Shown here: positions 50,643 through 59,294 of the stretch, piece by piece
Position numbering within the stretch: position 1 is the stretch's first letter
Layout of the letters: each line of letters begins with the position of its first letter
From: DATEGZ01 sp035279905
GTDB lineage: Bacteria > Acidobacteriota > Vicinamibacteria > Vicinamibacterales > SCN-69-37
DNA length: 64,000 bases
Reading direction: 5' to 3'
NCBI GenBank assembly: GCA_035279905.1
Contig: DATEGZ010000248.1
Location: 8,616-72,615 of the forward strand
Position numbers and translations under genes: made by a program
Notes under the pieces: model-generated
What the model was told of the DNA's origin: nothing
Database searches by the model: none
What the model saw: only the letters and a program-made list of their open reading frames with translations

Positions 50643-51431
50643 TCAAACGCCCGGCCACACCGCCGCGAGATTCACGCCCTCGATGCGATACCGGCGCGCG
50701 GTGCGGACCTTCGTCGTTCCGTTGAAGCAGTCGAAGCGATGCGTGATCGCGACCTGTGAGAATCCCGCCGCGGCAAACACGCCGATGAGCTCTGCTTCCA
50801 GCAGAGCGCCGGCGATTCAACCCGTCCAGAGATCGATGTTGCGCAGCGCGTTCTCGGAGAGCGCCTCGCCGAGGATGATGTCGGCGATCTGCACGCGTCC
50901 GCCAGGCTTGAGAACGCGCGCGATCTCGGCGATCGCTCGGCCCTTCTCGGGCACGAGATTCAACACGCCATTCGAGATGACGACGTCGACGCTGCGATCG
51001 GCGACCGGCAAGGCCGTGGCGTCGCCGTCGAGAATGTCCACGTTGGCGAGGCCGCACGCGGCCGCGCCTTGCGACGCGCGCTCGCGCATCGCTTCGGTCA
51101 TGTCCACGCCAATCGCGCGGCCTTTGGGTCCGGCGCGGCGTGCGGCGATCAGCAGATCCATGCCGGCGCCGCAACCGATGTCGAGCACCGTGGCGCCCCG
51201 CGGGATGCGGCCGATCGCGTGAGGATTGCCGATGCCGGCGAACGACGAGGTGACATCCGCAGGCAGCTCCGCGAGCTCCGCCGCGTCGTACCCGAGGACA
51301 GTCGCGGCGTAGCCCGAGCCGCGATGGAAGTGGAACTCGCCCTGCGGCGCGGTCGCCACACGCGAGTACATCGCCTGGATTTCCGAACGAAGGGTGACGA
51401 CGTCGAGATTGACCGGACACGTGACGGGCAT
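50643..51431 (-). CDS. ArsM-like SAM-dependent methyltransferase with in-frame TGA (candidate selenoprotein)
   Basis: 262 residues if the TGA at 50817-50819 is read through; 204 if it stops there. GGGAGGCG precedes the ATG. SAM-binding motif VLDIGCGAGMD at 82-92, then GVDMTEAM, DILDGDATALPVADRSVDVVISNGVLNL and VLKPGGRVQIADI, as in arsenite methyltransferases. The TGA follows NIDLWTG and is followed by IAGALLEAELIGVFAAAGF; in ArsM proteins this position is the conserved arsenic-binding cysteine (C-x-GAL). The frame stays open 57 more codons with family-like sequence to a TGA at 50643. A perfect hairpin follows the first TGA at the spacing of bacterial SECIS elements. Nonsense mutation or sequence error remain possible. 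Confidence 0.75.
50780..50814 (-). promoter_or_regulatory. Candidate bacterial SECIS hairpin
   Basis: Reading the mRNA, two bases after the in-frame UGA a lower stem CGCCG/CGGCG (50814-50810, 50784-50780) and a perfect 7-bp upper stem GCTCTGC/GCAGAGC (50807-50801, 50795-50789) enclose the loop TGGAA. The apical loop begins 17 bases after the UGA and has G at its second position, within what is known for bacterial SECIS elements. Function is inferred. Confidence 0.55.
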
Positions 51432-51450
51432 AGTGCGCCTCCCGATCCGT

Positions 51451-51924
51451 CTACTGTTCCTTGCTCGCTCGCAGATTCCCCACGTAGTTACGCACGCAGT
51501 TGTTCCCGTTGAACGAGCCCTGCATGTCGTGTGTCGTGACGTTCAACGTGCCGGTGAGCGTTCCTTCACACTTCGCGCCCGACGGATCCTCCGCCTGATA
51601 CCGCGCCGCAAACGTCAGCGTCGTCGGCGCCTCGGCCGAGTTGAGCGCGCCGCTCCAGGTGCCTGGCAGATCGAGTCCGCCGCCGAGCGCGAGGTGCATC
51701 GGGCCGCCGACATCGATGCCGTCCTGGCTGAGCTGCAGCGTCAGCGTCGCCCGCTCCCAGAAAAGGATTTCCGAGTCGTCAGGCGCGAACACGGGCACCT
51801 CGATCACACCCTGCCAGCGGCCCGCGAAATCCGTCCCCGGCGCCGCGGGCATCGTCGAGCTGCCGCCACACGCGGACGCCACAGCCAGCACCGCCGCGAA
51901 CACGGCAATTTGCTTTCTGAACAC
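51451..51924 (-). CDS. Lipoprotein of unknown function
   Basis: 157 residues, GTG start with GGGGAGGGGGG about 6 bp upstream. Signal peptide with lipobox VASAC (lipidated Cys near residue 19) followed by GGSSTMPAAPG. The mature domain is a small beta sandwich (GRWQGVIEVPVF, ATLTLQLSQDGIDVGG, GTWSGALNSAE, GTLTGTLNVTT) with two cysteines. I recognise no named family. Longer upstream frames cross the palindromic operator and are not real. Confidence 0.7.
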   Translation of the reverse strand: MFRKQIAVFAAVLAVASACGGSSTMPAAPGTDFAGRWQGVIEVPVFAPDDSEILFWERATLTLQLSQDGIDVGGPMHLALGGGLDLPGTWSGALNSAEAPTTLTFAARYQAEDPSGAKCEGTLTGTLNVTTHDMQGSFNGNNCVRNYVGNLRASKEQ

Positions 51925-51998
51925 GAGTCCCCCCTCCCCGTTGCTAGATAGGACGGCTCCGCCGAAACCTGTCGGCTCGTCTCCCGTCGCCGCTTGCG

Positions 51999-52020
51999 TA
52001 TATAACCAATTGGTTATATA
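51999..52020. promoter_or_regulatory. 22-bp perfect palindrome, arsR operator/promoter
   Basis: The palindrome is centred on AACCAATTGGTT and flanked by TATAT/ATATA on both sides; it ends 9 bp before the ArsR start. Perfect symmetry and position make it the likely autoregulatory site of the ArsR protein. It may also include the -10 region. Confidence 0.75.
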
Positions 52021-52029
52021 GTACCCGTG

Positions 52030-52395
52030 ATGGTTGCCTCGACCGATCGCCTCAACGCCACGTTCGCCGCGTTGGCGGACCCGACCCGGCGCGCGATTCT
52101 TGCGCGTCTTGCCGAGCGGGACGCCACCGTAAACGAGCTCGTCGAGCCGTTCGGCCTGTCGCAGCCGGCGATCTCCAAACACCTCAAAGTGCTCGAGCGG
52201 GCCGGGTTGATCTCCCGGGACCGCGTCGCGCAGCGGCGCCCGAGCCGGCTCGAGGCCGGGCGGCTGGCCGAAGCCAGCGCCTGGCTCGAGCAGTACCGCG
52301 AGTTCTGGGAAGCTTCGTTCACGCGGCTGGACGAGGTGCTGGACGAACTGACACGCACGAAACCCCGGCGCGAGAAGCCCTCCCGCCGTCGATGA
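52030..52395 (+). CDS. ArsR-family repressor
   Basis: 121 residues from ATG 52030 (a GTG directly before it is possible). HTH: FAALADPTRRAILARLAERDATVNELVEPFGLSQPAISKHLKVLERAGLI, wing RDRVAQRRPSRLEAGRL, then a C-terminal helix with the aromatic EQYREFWEASFTRLDEVL typical of the AHSA1-linked subgroup. No metal site. The stop overlaps the frame of the AHSA1-like gene. Confidence 0.9.
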   Translation: MVASTDRLNATFAALADPTRRAILARLAERDATVNELVEPFGLSQPAISKHLKVLERAGLISRDRVAQRRPSRLEAGRLAEASAWLEQYREFWEASFTRLDEVLDELTRTKPRREKPSRRR

Positions 52396-52406
52396 AAGGA
52401 ACAGTC

Positions 52407-52913
52407 ATGCGGTTCTTACCTGACAGCTTCAAGCTCTGGACGCCGGACGATCGCTCGATCCACATCGGGCGCGATTTCAACGCACCACGCGACGTCGTGT
52501 TCGACGCGTTCACCAAGCCGGAGCTCGTGCGCCGCTGGCTGCTCGGCCCGGACGGCTGGACGATGCCCGTCTGCGAGATCGACTTGAAAGTGGGCGGGCG
52601 GTACCGCTACGTGTGGCGCAAGGAAGAGACCGCCACGGAAATGGGCATGGGCGGCGTCTTTCGCGAGGTCGCCCGGCCGGCTCGACTCGTCGCCACCGAG
52701 AAGTTCGACGAAGCGTGGTATCCGGGCGAAGCGCTGAACACCACGACTTTCGACGAGCGAGACGGCGTGACGAGCGTGCGGCTCATCGTCCGCTACGAGT
52801 CCACGGAAGCTCGCGACACGGCGGCGCGATCTGGTATGGATCGCGGGATCATCGCCGGCTACAACCGGCTCGAAGAGCTGCTGGTCTCGGAAGTGACCGG
52901 CGGCCGGCGCTGA
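52407..52913 (+). CDS. SRPBCC/AHSA1-domain protein
   Basis: 168 residues from ATG 52407, preceded by AAAGGA; ATG 52392 overlapping the ArsR stop (ATGA) is the alternative and adds five residues. SRPBCC fold: HIGRDFNAPRDVVFDAFTKPELVRRWLLGPDGW, VGGRYRYVWRKEE, FREVARPARLVATEKFDE, and helix GMDRGIIAGYNRLEELL. The pair with ArsR repeats the arrangement at 45-46 kb. Ligand unknown. Confidence 0.88.
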   Translation: MRFLPDSFKLWTPDDRSIHIGRDFNAPRDVVFDAFTKPELVRRWLLGPDGWTMPVCEIDLKVGGRYRYVWRKEETATEMGMGGVFREVARPARLVATEKFDEAWYPGEALNTTTFDERDGVTSVRLIVRYESTEARDTAARSGMDRGIIAGYNRLEELLVSEVTGGRR

Positions 52914-53191
52914 CCGCGCGAGATCCACGTCACGGCGACGAGCAGCGCGATGGCCGCGACGGCGGGCGGCAGAAGCGACGGCCGCGCGGGCGCTACGCCG
53001 CGAAGCACGTAGTCGATCTCCAGCTGCCGCTGATCGGCGGCGCGCCGCTGGGCGATCACGTCGACGAGCGTGCCTTCGGGGGCGAGCGCGTTGGCCAGGT
53101 ACACGCTGATGTCTGCGCGATGCGCGTTCAGAAACCGCAGGCGATGATCGGCGAGCAGGAGGGTGGCGGTGAGTCGGCTCCAGCGTCGCAT
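52859..53191 (-). CDS. Small membrane-anchored hypothetical protein
   Basis: 110 residues with a mostly hydrophilic N-terminal part (RLRFLNAHRADISVYLANALAPEGTLVDVIAQRR) and one membrane helix near 76-92 (PPAVAAIALLVAVTWI). Its last 55 bp overlap the AHSA1 gene on the other strand. No ribosome site is obvious. The N-terminal part reads like a real protein, but the gene is weakly supported. Family unknown. Confidence 0.45.
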   Translation of the reverse strand: MRRWSRLTATLLLADHRLRFLNAHRADISVYLANALAPEGTLVDVIAQRRAADQRQLEIDYVLRGVAPARPSLLPPAVAAIALLVAVTWISRGQRRPPVTSETSSSSSRL

Positions 53192-53243
53192 ACTTCACCA
53201 TACTGCTGCGGACCAGCCGTGTTTACTGGGACAATAGCGAGTG

Positions 53244-53996
53244 ATGTCTGAACGCGCGCTGACGCCCGCGCCGGCGCCGGATCTCGAGGACGCGCAGAGC
53301 CGGCTCGCCGCGCTCGAAACCCGGCTCGCCGAACGCGAGGCCGAGTTGGCCGCGTTCAAGACCGAGCTCCGCGGCCTGCAGGACGCGTATCTGGACAAGA
53401 TGGGCGCGTGGCACGCGCAGCTCGCCGAGCTCGACGCGGCCGTCGCCGACATGGAAATCCGCGCGGGTCTGCGGCCGGCGGTGGAGCCTGACGAAGACGA
53501 CTCCTCGGACGATTCGAACGAGGACGACATTCTGGCGGGCGCGTCGCGGCCGGCGCCGTCCGACGATCTCCGGCGCGTCTTTCGCGACGTGGCCAAGGCC
53601 ATTCATCCGGATCTCGCTCCGAACGATCCCGCGCGATACCGCCGGCACTCGTTGATGGCCGAAGCCAATCGCGCGTATGCCAATCGTGATGAAGATCGGC
53701 TGCGCCTGATCCTGCACGCGTGGCAGCGCAACGCCGACGTGCTGCCCGACGATCGACCAGGCACGGTGCGCGACCGCATTCTGCGCGACATCGCCGACAT
53801 CGACGCGCGGCTGCTCGCGATCGACATCGAGCTCGCGGATCTCCGCCGGTCGGCCATCTGGCAGCTCAAGATCAAGGTCGACGCCGCGCTCGCGCAGGGA
53901 TGGGACCTGTTCAACGAGATGGCGATGCACATCAAGCGGGAGATCTCGCGCGCCAACGCCCGTCTGGCCGTGCTCCGGCGGACCGCCGGCGAGTGA
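53244..53996 (+). CDS. J-domain protein (DnaJ-like) with coiled coil
   Basis: 250 residues. Residues about 12-75 form a coiled coil (LAALETRLAEREAELAAFKTEL). After an acidic linker (DEDDSSDDSNEDD) comes a J domain at about 105-160 with the HPD motif near 120-122 (VAKAIHPDLAPND) and helix III RRHSLMAEANRAYANRD. J domains stimulate a DnaK-type ATPase. The C-terminal helices (190-250) are of unknown role. An in-frame GTG lies directly before the ATG. Confidence 0.82.
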   Translation: MSERALTPAPAPDLEDAQSRLAALETRLAEREAELAAFKTELRGLQDAYLDKMGAWHAQLAELDAAVADMEIRAGLRPAVEPDEDDSSDDSNEDDILAGASRPAPSDDLRRVFRDVAKAIHPDLAPNDPARYRRHSLMAEANRAYANRDEDRLRLILHAWQRNADVLPDDRPGTVRDRILRDIADIDARLLAIDIELADLRRSAIWQLKIKVDAALAQGWDLFNEMAMHIKREISRANARLAVLRRTAGE

Positions 53997-53999
53997 GGT

Positions 54000-56615
54000 T
54001 TACTCCTCGCGCAACAGCATCAACGGATTGATCGACAGCGCGCGTTGCGCCGGGATCCACGTCGCGAGCAGTCCGACGAGGAGCATCGCGACCGCCACAC
54101 CGGTGAGCACGAGCGGATCGCGCGGCGTGGCCTGGTACACGATGGCCGAGAGCACCCGGGCCGCGAGCAGTCCGAGCACGAGGCCGGCCGCCGATCCGAC
54201 GACGAGCAGCTTGACCGCGCGTCCCAGCGCGGCGCGCAGCACTTCCTTGCGCTCGGCGCCAAGCGCGATGCGAATGCCGAGCTCGCGCAGCCGCTTGCTC
54301 ACCGAATACGCCGCCATGCCGAAGATACCGGTGACCGAAAGCATCGCGCCCATCACGCCGAGCACACCCAGCGACACCGTCGCCATGCGCGCGGGAAACA
54401 GCACGCCATCGAGCGACTTCTCCCACGACTGCATGTAGACGGGCAGGCCGGCGTCGAGATCGCGCAGCGTGCTTCGAGCGGCGTCCGCGATGAGCAGCGG
54501 GTCGCCCGTGGACCGCAGCACCAGCCACGTCTCCGGCGTGGTCCACTGGGGCGCGGGGAAGAACATCGCCGATCGCTGATCCTCGGTCAGGTTGAGGTAC
54601 TTGCCGTCCTCGACGACGCCGACCACCTGGTACCGTGTGCCGTCGCGGCGCTTGAAGTATCGGTCCAGCGGATTCGCGCCGGCGCCGAACACGCGGCGAG
54701 CGAACTCGCGGTTCACGATCGCGACTCTTGGCGCGGCCTCGTCATCGTGCCAGGAAAAATCGCGGCCGGCGACGATCGTCGTGCCCGCCGTGCGGAAGTA
54801 GCCGGGCGAGACGCCGTACATGAACGGGTTGGCCAGCGACTTGTCCGGCGTGAGCTCCGTAGCGTCGTCGGCGAAGACCACCGACTGCACGGTGTCCATC
54901 GCGAGCGGCGGCTTATCGAGATACGCGGCGGACTCGACGCCGGGCATGGATCCGAGTCTGTCGATCATCTTGCGGCGCATGTCGGGCATCTGTTCGAGCT
55001 GGTAGCCGCCCATCCGCAGCTCAGCGTTGATCAGGAGCGCGTGCTCCGGCTCGATGCCGAAGTTGCTGTGCAGCGTTCGCAGCAGTCCCCGCACGGCGAC
55101 GAACGACGAGGTGACGAGCACGGCGCAGATCGCGATTTGCACGACGAGCGAGACGTCCCGCGCGGTGAGCCGGCGAGTGACCTTGCCGATCGAGCCCGAC
55201 TTCACGACCTCGTACGGATCGGTGTGGAGCACCTGCCGGATCGGGACGGCGCCAAAGAGCAGGCCGCTCGCTACGGCCAGCACCAGCGCGACGGCGTACA
55301 CGCTGGCATCGGGCGCCACGGGCACGTGCACGGGGAAACGTGAGAACGGCTGCCACGCTCCGAGCGCGCGCAGCAGCACCAGGCTCGCCGCAAGACCGAG
55401 CGTCCCGCCGGCGATCGCCAGCAGGAGCGATTCGGTGAACAGTTGTCGGAGAATCCGCGCGCGGCCGGCGCCGAGCGCGAGCCGCAGCGCGACCTCGCGC
55501 GATCGATCGGCGGCACGCGCGGCGAACAGGCTGCCGAGGTTGGCGCACGCGGCGAGCAGGATGAGGCCCGCCAGCAGCATGAGCCCCGTGATGAACGCGC
55601 GGATCGGCCGGCCCAGGAAGTTGCCGAACAAGCTCGGCCGCGCCAGCGAGAACACCATCTTGCCGTCGTCCTTCGGGTAGGTGTTCGCGAGGTACGCGCT
55701 GATCGCGTTCAAGTCCTCCGTGGCTTGCGCCGGGCTCACGCCGGCCTTCACGTGGCCGAGCACCTCCATCACCCAGCGGTTGCTGCGAGCCGTCATCACG
55801 TGCTCGCTGTTGATTTGATCGTGGTTGACGATGGGCACGAAGAAGTCGGGCGGAAAGAAGAGCAGCGTGCCGCGGAACTCTGGCGGCGTGACGCCGATGA
55901 TGGTGTACGGCTGCCGGTTGACCTCGACCGTGCGGCCGATGACATTCGGGTCCGCCTGAAAGTGCGCGCGCCAGTACGCGTCGGTCAGCACGACGTAGGG
56001 CGCGCTGTTCGGGCCGTGCTCGTCGGCGGCGTGGAGCAGGCGGCCGAGCGCCGGCTGGATGCCGAGCATGTCGAAGTAATTGCCCGTGACTTCGAAGATC
56101 CAGGCGCGCGACGGGTTGCCGCCCGTGTCGATCGCGGCGGCGGTGACGCAGTACGCGGCGAGGCTCTCGAAGCTGCGGTTCTGGTCGCGCATGTCGAGGT
56201 AGTCCATGTACGACCCAAACCCGTTGTCGCCCTGCTCGATGCTGTAGAGGCTGCTCTCCTGCGGCAGATTGAGCGGCCGGAGCACGAGCGCGTTCAGCAC
56301 GCCGAAGACCACGGCGTTGGCGCCGATGCCGAGCGCCAGCGTGACGATGGCGACGATGGTGAAGCCCTTCGACTTGCGCAGCACGCGCGTGGCGTAGCGC
56401 AGGTCCTGCCAGACGGACTCGAAGAACGTGCCGCCGCTCGCGTCTCGAGATTCTTCCCTCACGCGCTGGTACGCGCCGAATTCCACGCGCGCGCGCCGCT
56501 CGGCTTCGGCGCGCGACAGACCCGCGCGCTCGAGATCGTCGGCGCGATGCTGGATGTGCGACCGCAGCTCATCATCGAGCTCCGCGTCGAGACGCGAACG
56601 GCGGAAGAGCCTCAT
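54000..56615 (-). CDS. ADOP-type ABC transporter permease 5, PadR-linked
   Basis: 871 residues. It has the cytoplasmic N-terminal segment characteristic of many ADOPs (ELDDELRSHIQHRADDLERAGLSRAEAERRARVEFGAY, about 10-50), then DLRYATRVLRKSKGF and the duplicate MacB/FtsX architecture: helix near 92-115, FtsX helices near 350-370, 400-425 and 440-465, and the last FtsX domain near 750-865 ending SINPLMLLREE. The start overlaps the PadR gene's stop by 4 bp, so both form an operon. Chromosomal. Substrate unknown. Confidence 0.9.
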   Translation of the reverse strand: MRLFRRSRLDAELDDELRSHIQHRADDLERAGLSRAEAERRARVEFGAYQRVREESRDASGGTFFESVWQDLRYATRVLRKSKGFTIVAIVTLALGIGANAVVFGVLNALVLRPLNLPQESSLYSIEQGDNGFGSYMDYLDMRDQNRSFESLAAYCVTAAAIDTGGNPSRAWIFEVTGNYFDMLGIQPALGRLLHAADEHGPNSAPYVVLTDAYWRAHFQADPNVIGRTVEVNRQPYTIIGVTPPEFRGTLLFFPPDFFVPIVNHDQINSEHVMTARSNRWVMEVLGHVKAGVSPAQATEDLNAISAYLANTYPKDDGKMVFSLARPSLFGNFLGRPIRAFITGLMLLAGLILLAACANLGSLFAARAADRSREVALRLALGAGRARILRQLFTESLLLAIAGGTLGLAASLVLLRALGAWQPFSRFPVHVPVAPDASVYAVALVLAVASGLLFGAVPIRQVLHTDPYEVVKSGSIGKVTRRLTARDVSLVVQIAICAVLVTSSFVAVRGLLRTLHSNFGIEPEHALLINAELRMGGYQLEQMPDMRRKMIDRLGSMPGVESAAYLDKPPLAMDTVQSVVFADDATELTPDKSLANPFMYGVSPGYFRTAGTTIVAGRDFSWHDDEAAPRVAIVNREFARRVFGAGANPLDRYFKRRDGTRYQVVGVVEDGKYLNLTEDQRSAMFFPAPQWTTPETWLVLRSTGDPLLIADAARSTLRDLDAGLPVYMQSWEKSLDGVLFPARMATVSLGVLGVMGAMLSVTGIFGMAAYSVSKRLRELGIRIALGAERKEVLRAALGRAVKLLVVGSAAGLVLGLLAARVLSAIVYQATPRDPLVLTGVAVAMLLVGLLATWIPAQRALSINPLMLLREE

Positions 56616-56953
56616 ACTTCCTCCGGGTCCACCGTCAGCGCCGAGCCGATGGCCGCGGCGAGCCGGTTCCAGTTTTCAGTTTCCTGACGCAGGCGCTTCC
56701 GCCCCGCGGTCGTGAGCTCGTAGAACTTCGCGCGGCGGTTGTTGTCCGACGTGCCCCAGCTGGCCTTGAGCAGGCCCTGCCGGACGAGCCGGTGCAGCCC
56801 CGGGTAGAGCGCGCCCTGCTCGATGAGCAGCGCGTTGCCGGAGATCTGGGCGATCCGGAGGAGGACGCCATACCCGTGCAATGGGCCGAGCGAGACGGCC
56901 CGGAGAATGAGCAAATCGAGGGTGCCGGGTAACAGCTGAGCCTGCGGAGCCAT
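56612..56953 (-). CDS. PadR-family regulator
   Basis: 113 residues from ATG 56953 with GGAGG close upstream; the longer frame is unsupported. Winged helix: LLPGTLDLLILRAVSLGPLHGYGVLLRIAQISGNALLIEQGALYPGLHRLVRQGLL, wing RRAKFYELTTAGRKRL, and a short C-terminal helix. PadR proteins paired with ADOP permeases are a recurrent acidobacterial arrangement. An imperfect inverted repeat upstream may be its operator. Confidence 0.9.
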   Translation of the reverse strand: MAPQAQLLPGTLDLLILRAVSLGPLHGYGVLLRIAQISGNALLIEQGALYPGLHRLVRQGLLKASWGTSDNNRRAKFYELTTAGRKRLRQETENWNRLAAAIGSALTVDPEEV

Positions 56954-56956
56954 CCA

Positions 56957-56999
56957 TCCTCCTAAGACGTTTAGGGAGGCGAATAAGTTCACTCCTAAG
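56957..56999. promoter_or_regulatory. Candidate PadR operator
   Basis: CCTCCTAAGACGTTTAGGGAGG is an imperfect inverted repeat, followed by a third half-site CTCCTAAG at 56992-56999. It lies directly upstream of the PadR start and overlaps its ribosome site. Confidence 0.5.
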
Positions 57000-57034
57000 C
57001 TGTCAAGGAGAGGCCGGAAGCGAGGTCGAAAGGG

Positions 57035-58573
57035 TCAGCGATCCCAGGCGCCCTGGCTGACCTGCTGGAGCGCCGCGAGCAGCTTCTGGTCGCGTCCGTA
57101 CACATCGCGCCGGTAGTGCATCAGCCCGTCAACTCCGAGAAATGCGGTGATGTAGGTGATGTAGACCGGAATCGGCTTCTGCAGGGTGACGACCGTTTCG
57201 ACGCCCGTGTCGACCGCGGCGCGGATCCGCTCCGGCGTCCAACCCTGATCGGCCAGCAGCAGGGCCGCCAGCTCGGCCGGTTTCTCGAGCCGCACGCAGC
57301 CGTGCGAGAACGCGCGATCCGCCTCGTTGAACAGCGCGCGTGCCGGCGTGTCGTGCAGATAGATGTTGTGCGGGTTCGGGAACATGAACTTGAAGCGGCC
57401 GAGCGAGTTCCAGGGGCCAGGCACCTGCCGCATCGACGACCCGTCGTACTCGAAGTGGTTCTGCGCCAGGTAGTCGGCGTCGGCCTTCGCTTTCGGCAGC
57501 AGTTCCCTGCGCATGATGCTCGTGGGCACGTTCCAGTACGGGTTGATGACGAGGTAGGTCATCCGGCCGGTGAACATCGGGGTTGCGCTGTACAACTTGC
57601 CGACGACCGATCGCGTCTCGAACGTCACGCGGTCATCGTCGAAGACGTACGTCTTGAAGTCCGCGAGGTTCACGGCGACGCGCCGGCCAGTGGACGTGCG
57701 GGGCAGCCAGCGCAGGCGCTCGAGGCCGAGGCGCACCTGCTCGATGCGCGTCGAGAGCGGCACGTTGAGCTCGGCCACGACCTTCTTGCCGTAGACGCCG
57801 TCGGCCTCGAGCCCGTGCCGATCCTGAAAGCGCTCGAGACCGTCGACCAGCGTCTGATCGAACACGTCGTCCTTCGGTCCTGGCGGCAGATCGCCGCGCT
57901 CCATCAACATCGTGCGCAGTTCCGCGACGCGCGGCCCTCTATCGCCTTTGCGCAACGCTGGTCCGTCGGTGGCGCGCGTCCAGCCGCCCTTGTCGCGGCG
58001 CGCGCGAAGCTCCGCCAGCGCGCTCTTGACGAGACCATAGACAAACGACGGCGGCGCGAACTTCCGCAGCGCCTCGCCGGGATCGGCCGCCGCGGCGACC
58101 TCGGTGAGCACCGCCTCGGCGTCGAACGGCCGCACGTCGTACGAGTTGTCGCGATCGACCTCCGAGGGCACCGTGATGCCCCATCCCAAATCGCGCGCGA
58201 ACCGCACGGCGACGAGGGAGAGCAGGACGTCGAGATCGGTCGTCGCTTGCGCCGTACGTTGGGAGGCCAGCCCGGTGAGCGCCGACGGCACGTAGTCGTC
58301 CGGGGCCAGCCCGTCCTCGCCCGCGTGAGCCAGCGCGCGTATGACGCTCTCGCCGGCCGGGTTCAGCTGTGACGAACCAGTCCAGACCGGCTCGTAGCTC
58401 CGCTTTTCGTAGAAGCGGGTGACGGCCGGCAGCGCGTCCTCGAGACCGGGTCTCGCGGCGGCAGCCGGCGGACGACGCAGCGCCGCGGCGATCGGCGGCT
58501 GAGCCTGTGTGTTGACGGAACCGGCAGGCGCAAGGGCCGCGAGAATCAACGCGGCGATGAGCGGGCGTAGCAT
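57035..58573 (-). CDS. L,D-transpeptidase, YcbB/LdtD type
   Basis: 512 residues. A signal peptide covers about the first 24 residues. An N-terminal scaffold domain (about 50-190) is followed by a peptidoglycan-binding domain (LRKGDRGPRVAELRTMLMERG near 208, GLERFQDRHGLEADGVYGKKV) and a YkuD catalytic domain (about 300-470), with IYLHDTPARALFNE and SHGCVRLEKP, catalytic Cys near 427. It makes 3-3 peptidoglycan cross-links in the periplasm. All key residues are present. A second L,D-transpeptidase-like gene lies 26 bp upstream on the same strand, so the two form an operon. Confidence 0.9.
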   Translation of the reverse strand: MLRPLIAALILAALAPAGSVNTQAQPPIAAALRRPPAAAARPGLEDALPAVTRFYEKRSYEPVWTGSSQLNPAGESVIRALAHAGEDGLAPDDYVPSALTGLASQRTAQATTDLDVLLSLVAVRFARDLGWGITVPSEVDRDNSYDVRPFDAEAVLTEVAAAADPGEALRKFAPPSFVYGLVKSALAELRARRDKGGWTRATDGPALRKGDRGPRVAELRTMLMERGDLPPGPKDDVFDQTLVDGLERFQDRHGLEADGVYGKKVVAELNVPLSTRIEQVRLGLERLRWLPRTSTGRRVAVNLADFKTYVFDDDRVTFETRSVVGKLYSATPMFTGRMTYLVINPYWNVPTSIMRRELLPKAKADADYLAQNHFEYDGSSMRQVPGPWNSLGRFKFMFPNPHNIYLHDTPARALFNEADRAFSHGCVRLEKPAELAALLLADQGWTPERIRAAVDTGVETVVTLQKPIPVYITYITAFLGVDGLMHYRRDVYGRDQKLLAALQQVSQGAWDR

Positions 58574-58599
58574 GCGTCCTCCGCCGGGGAGGAGCGATC

Positions 58600-59241
58600 T
58601 TAGCGCGAGGCGCTCGTGCCGTACACGAACAGTACGGTCCCGCCCTTGATCTCGTCGATCAGCGTCCGCGCGATGGCCGGCCGCACCGCGGGGCAGCCCC
58701 AGCTCCGGCCGAGGCGGCCGAGCGTTCGGGCGATGGCGTCGCTGACGTAGGCGGCGCCGTGCATGACGATATCTCGCGCGTACGCGCGATCGTTGACGCC
58801 GGGATCGAGTCCGCGCAGCCGGAGTGAGTAGCCGTTCTGTCCGGTGTATGTCGCGCCCGTGACGAAAAGGCCCAGGCTGCTCTTGTGCGAGCCCTCATCG
58901 TTCGAAAACGAGGTCGCGACGTTTTCGCCGCTGCCCTTGCCGTGAGCGACGAGCTCCCGCTGGAGAATGGCATGCGACACCAGATCGAGGACCCACAGAC
59001 GCGGCTCAGTTGACGGCCGGCTGTAGTCGATCACGGTCAGCAGCCGGGGATTGACGACGACGCCCAGATCGATCGCGTGCTGATAGGCGGTCTGGGCCGC
59101 GTCCAGCACGGTTTGCGACGGCCCGCCCGCGACGGCCGCGAATTCCAGGAGCGCGTGTGCCGACCCGCCCGCGCGCACGTGAACCGTCGCGGCCAATGCG
59201 ACGCTCAGGACGATCACCGCGCGTCTCGCGGCGGACTTCAT
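58600..59241 (-). CDS. Murein L,D-transpeptidase catalytic domain protein (YkuD_2 type)
   Basis: 213 residues with a signal peptide (VIVLSVALAATVHVRAGG). The YkuD_2 family is shown by LLTVIDYSRPSTEPRLWVLDL, VAHGKGSGENVATSFSN, SLGLFVTGATYTGQNGYSLRLRGLDPG, IVMHGA and LGRSWGCPAV with the catalytic cysteine near residue 184. Such proteins are periplasmic and act on peptidoglycan. It probably shares a transcript with the larger transpeptidase. Confidence 0.88.
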   Translation of the reverse strand: MKSAARRAVIVLSVALAATVHVRAGGSAHALLEFAAVAGGPSQTVLDAAQTAYQHAIDLGVVVNPRLLTVIDYSRPSTEPRLWVLDLVSHAILQRELVAHGKGSGENVATSFSNDEGSHKSSLGLFVTGATYTGQNGYSLRLRGLDPGVNDRAYARDIVMHGAAYVSDAIARTLGRLGRSWGCPAVRPAIARTLIDEIKGGTVLFVYGTSASR

Positions 59242-59294
59242 CTTTCCAGCTTACCGTCCGCGCCGCGCGAATGGAACGCCGAATTCAGATCTGA

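Noticed and set aside
50623..51420. 265-aa frame overlapping the methyltransferase
   Set aside because: Arg-rich shadow in another frame. The methyltransferase frame has the SAM-binding motif and ribosome site and, apart from one TGA, covers the same length.
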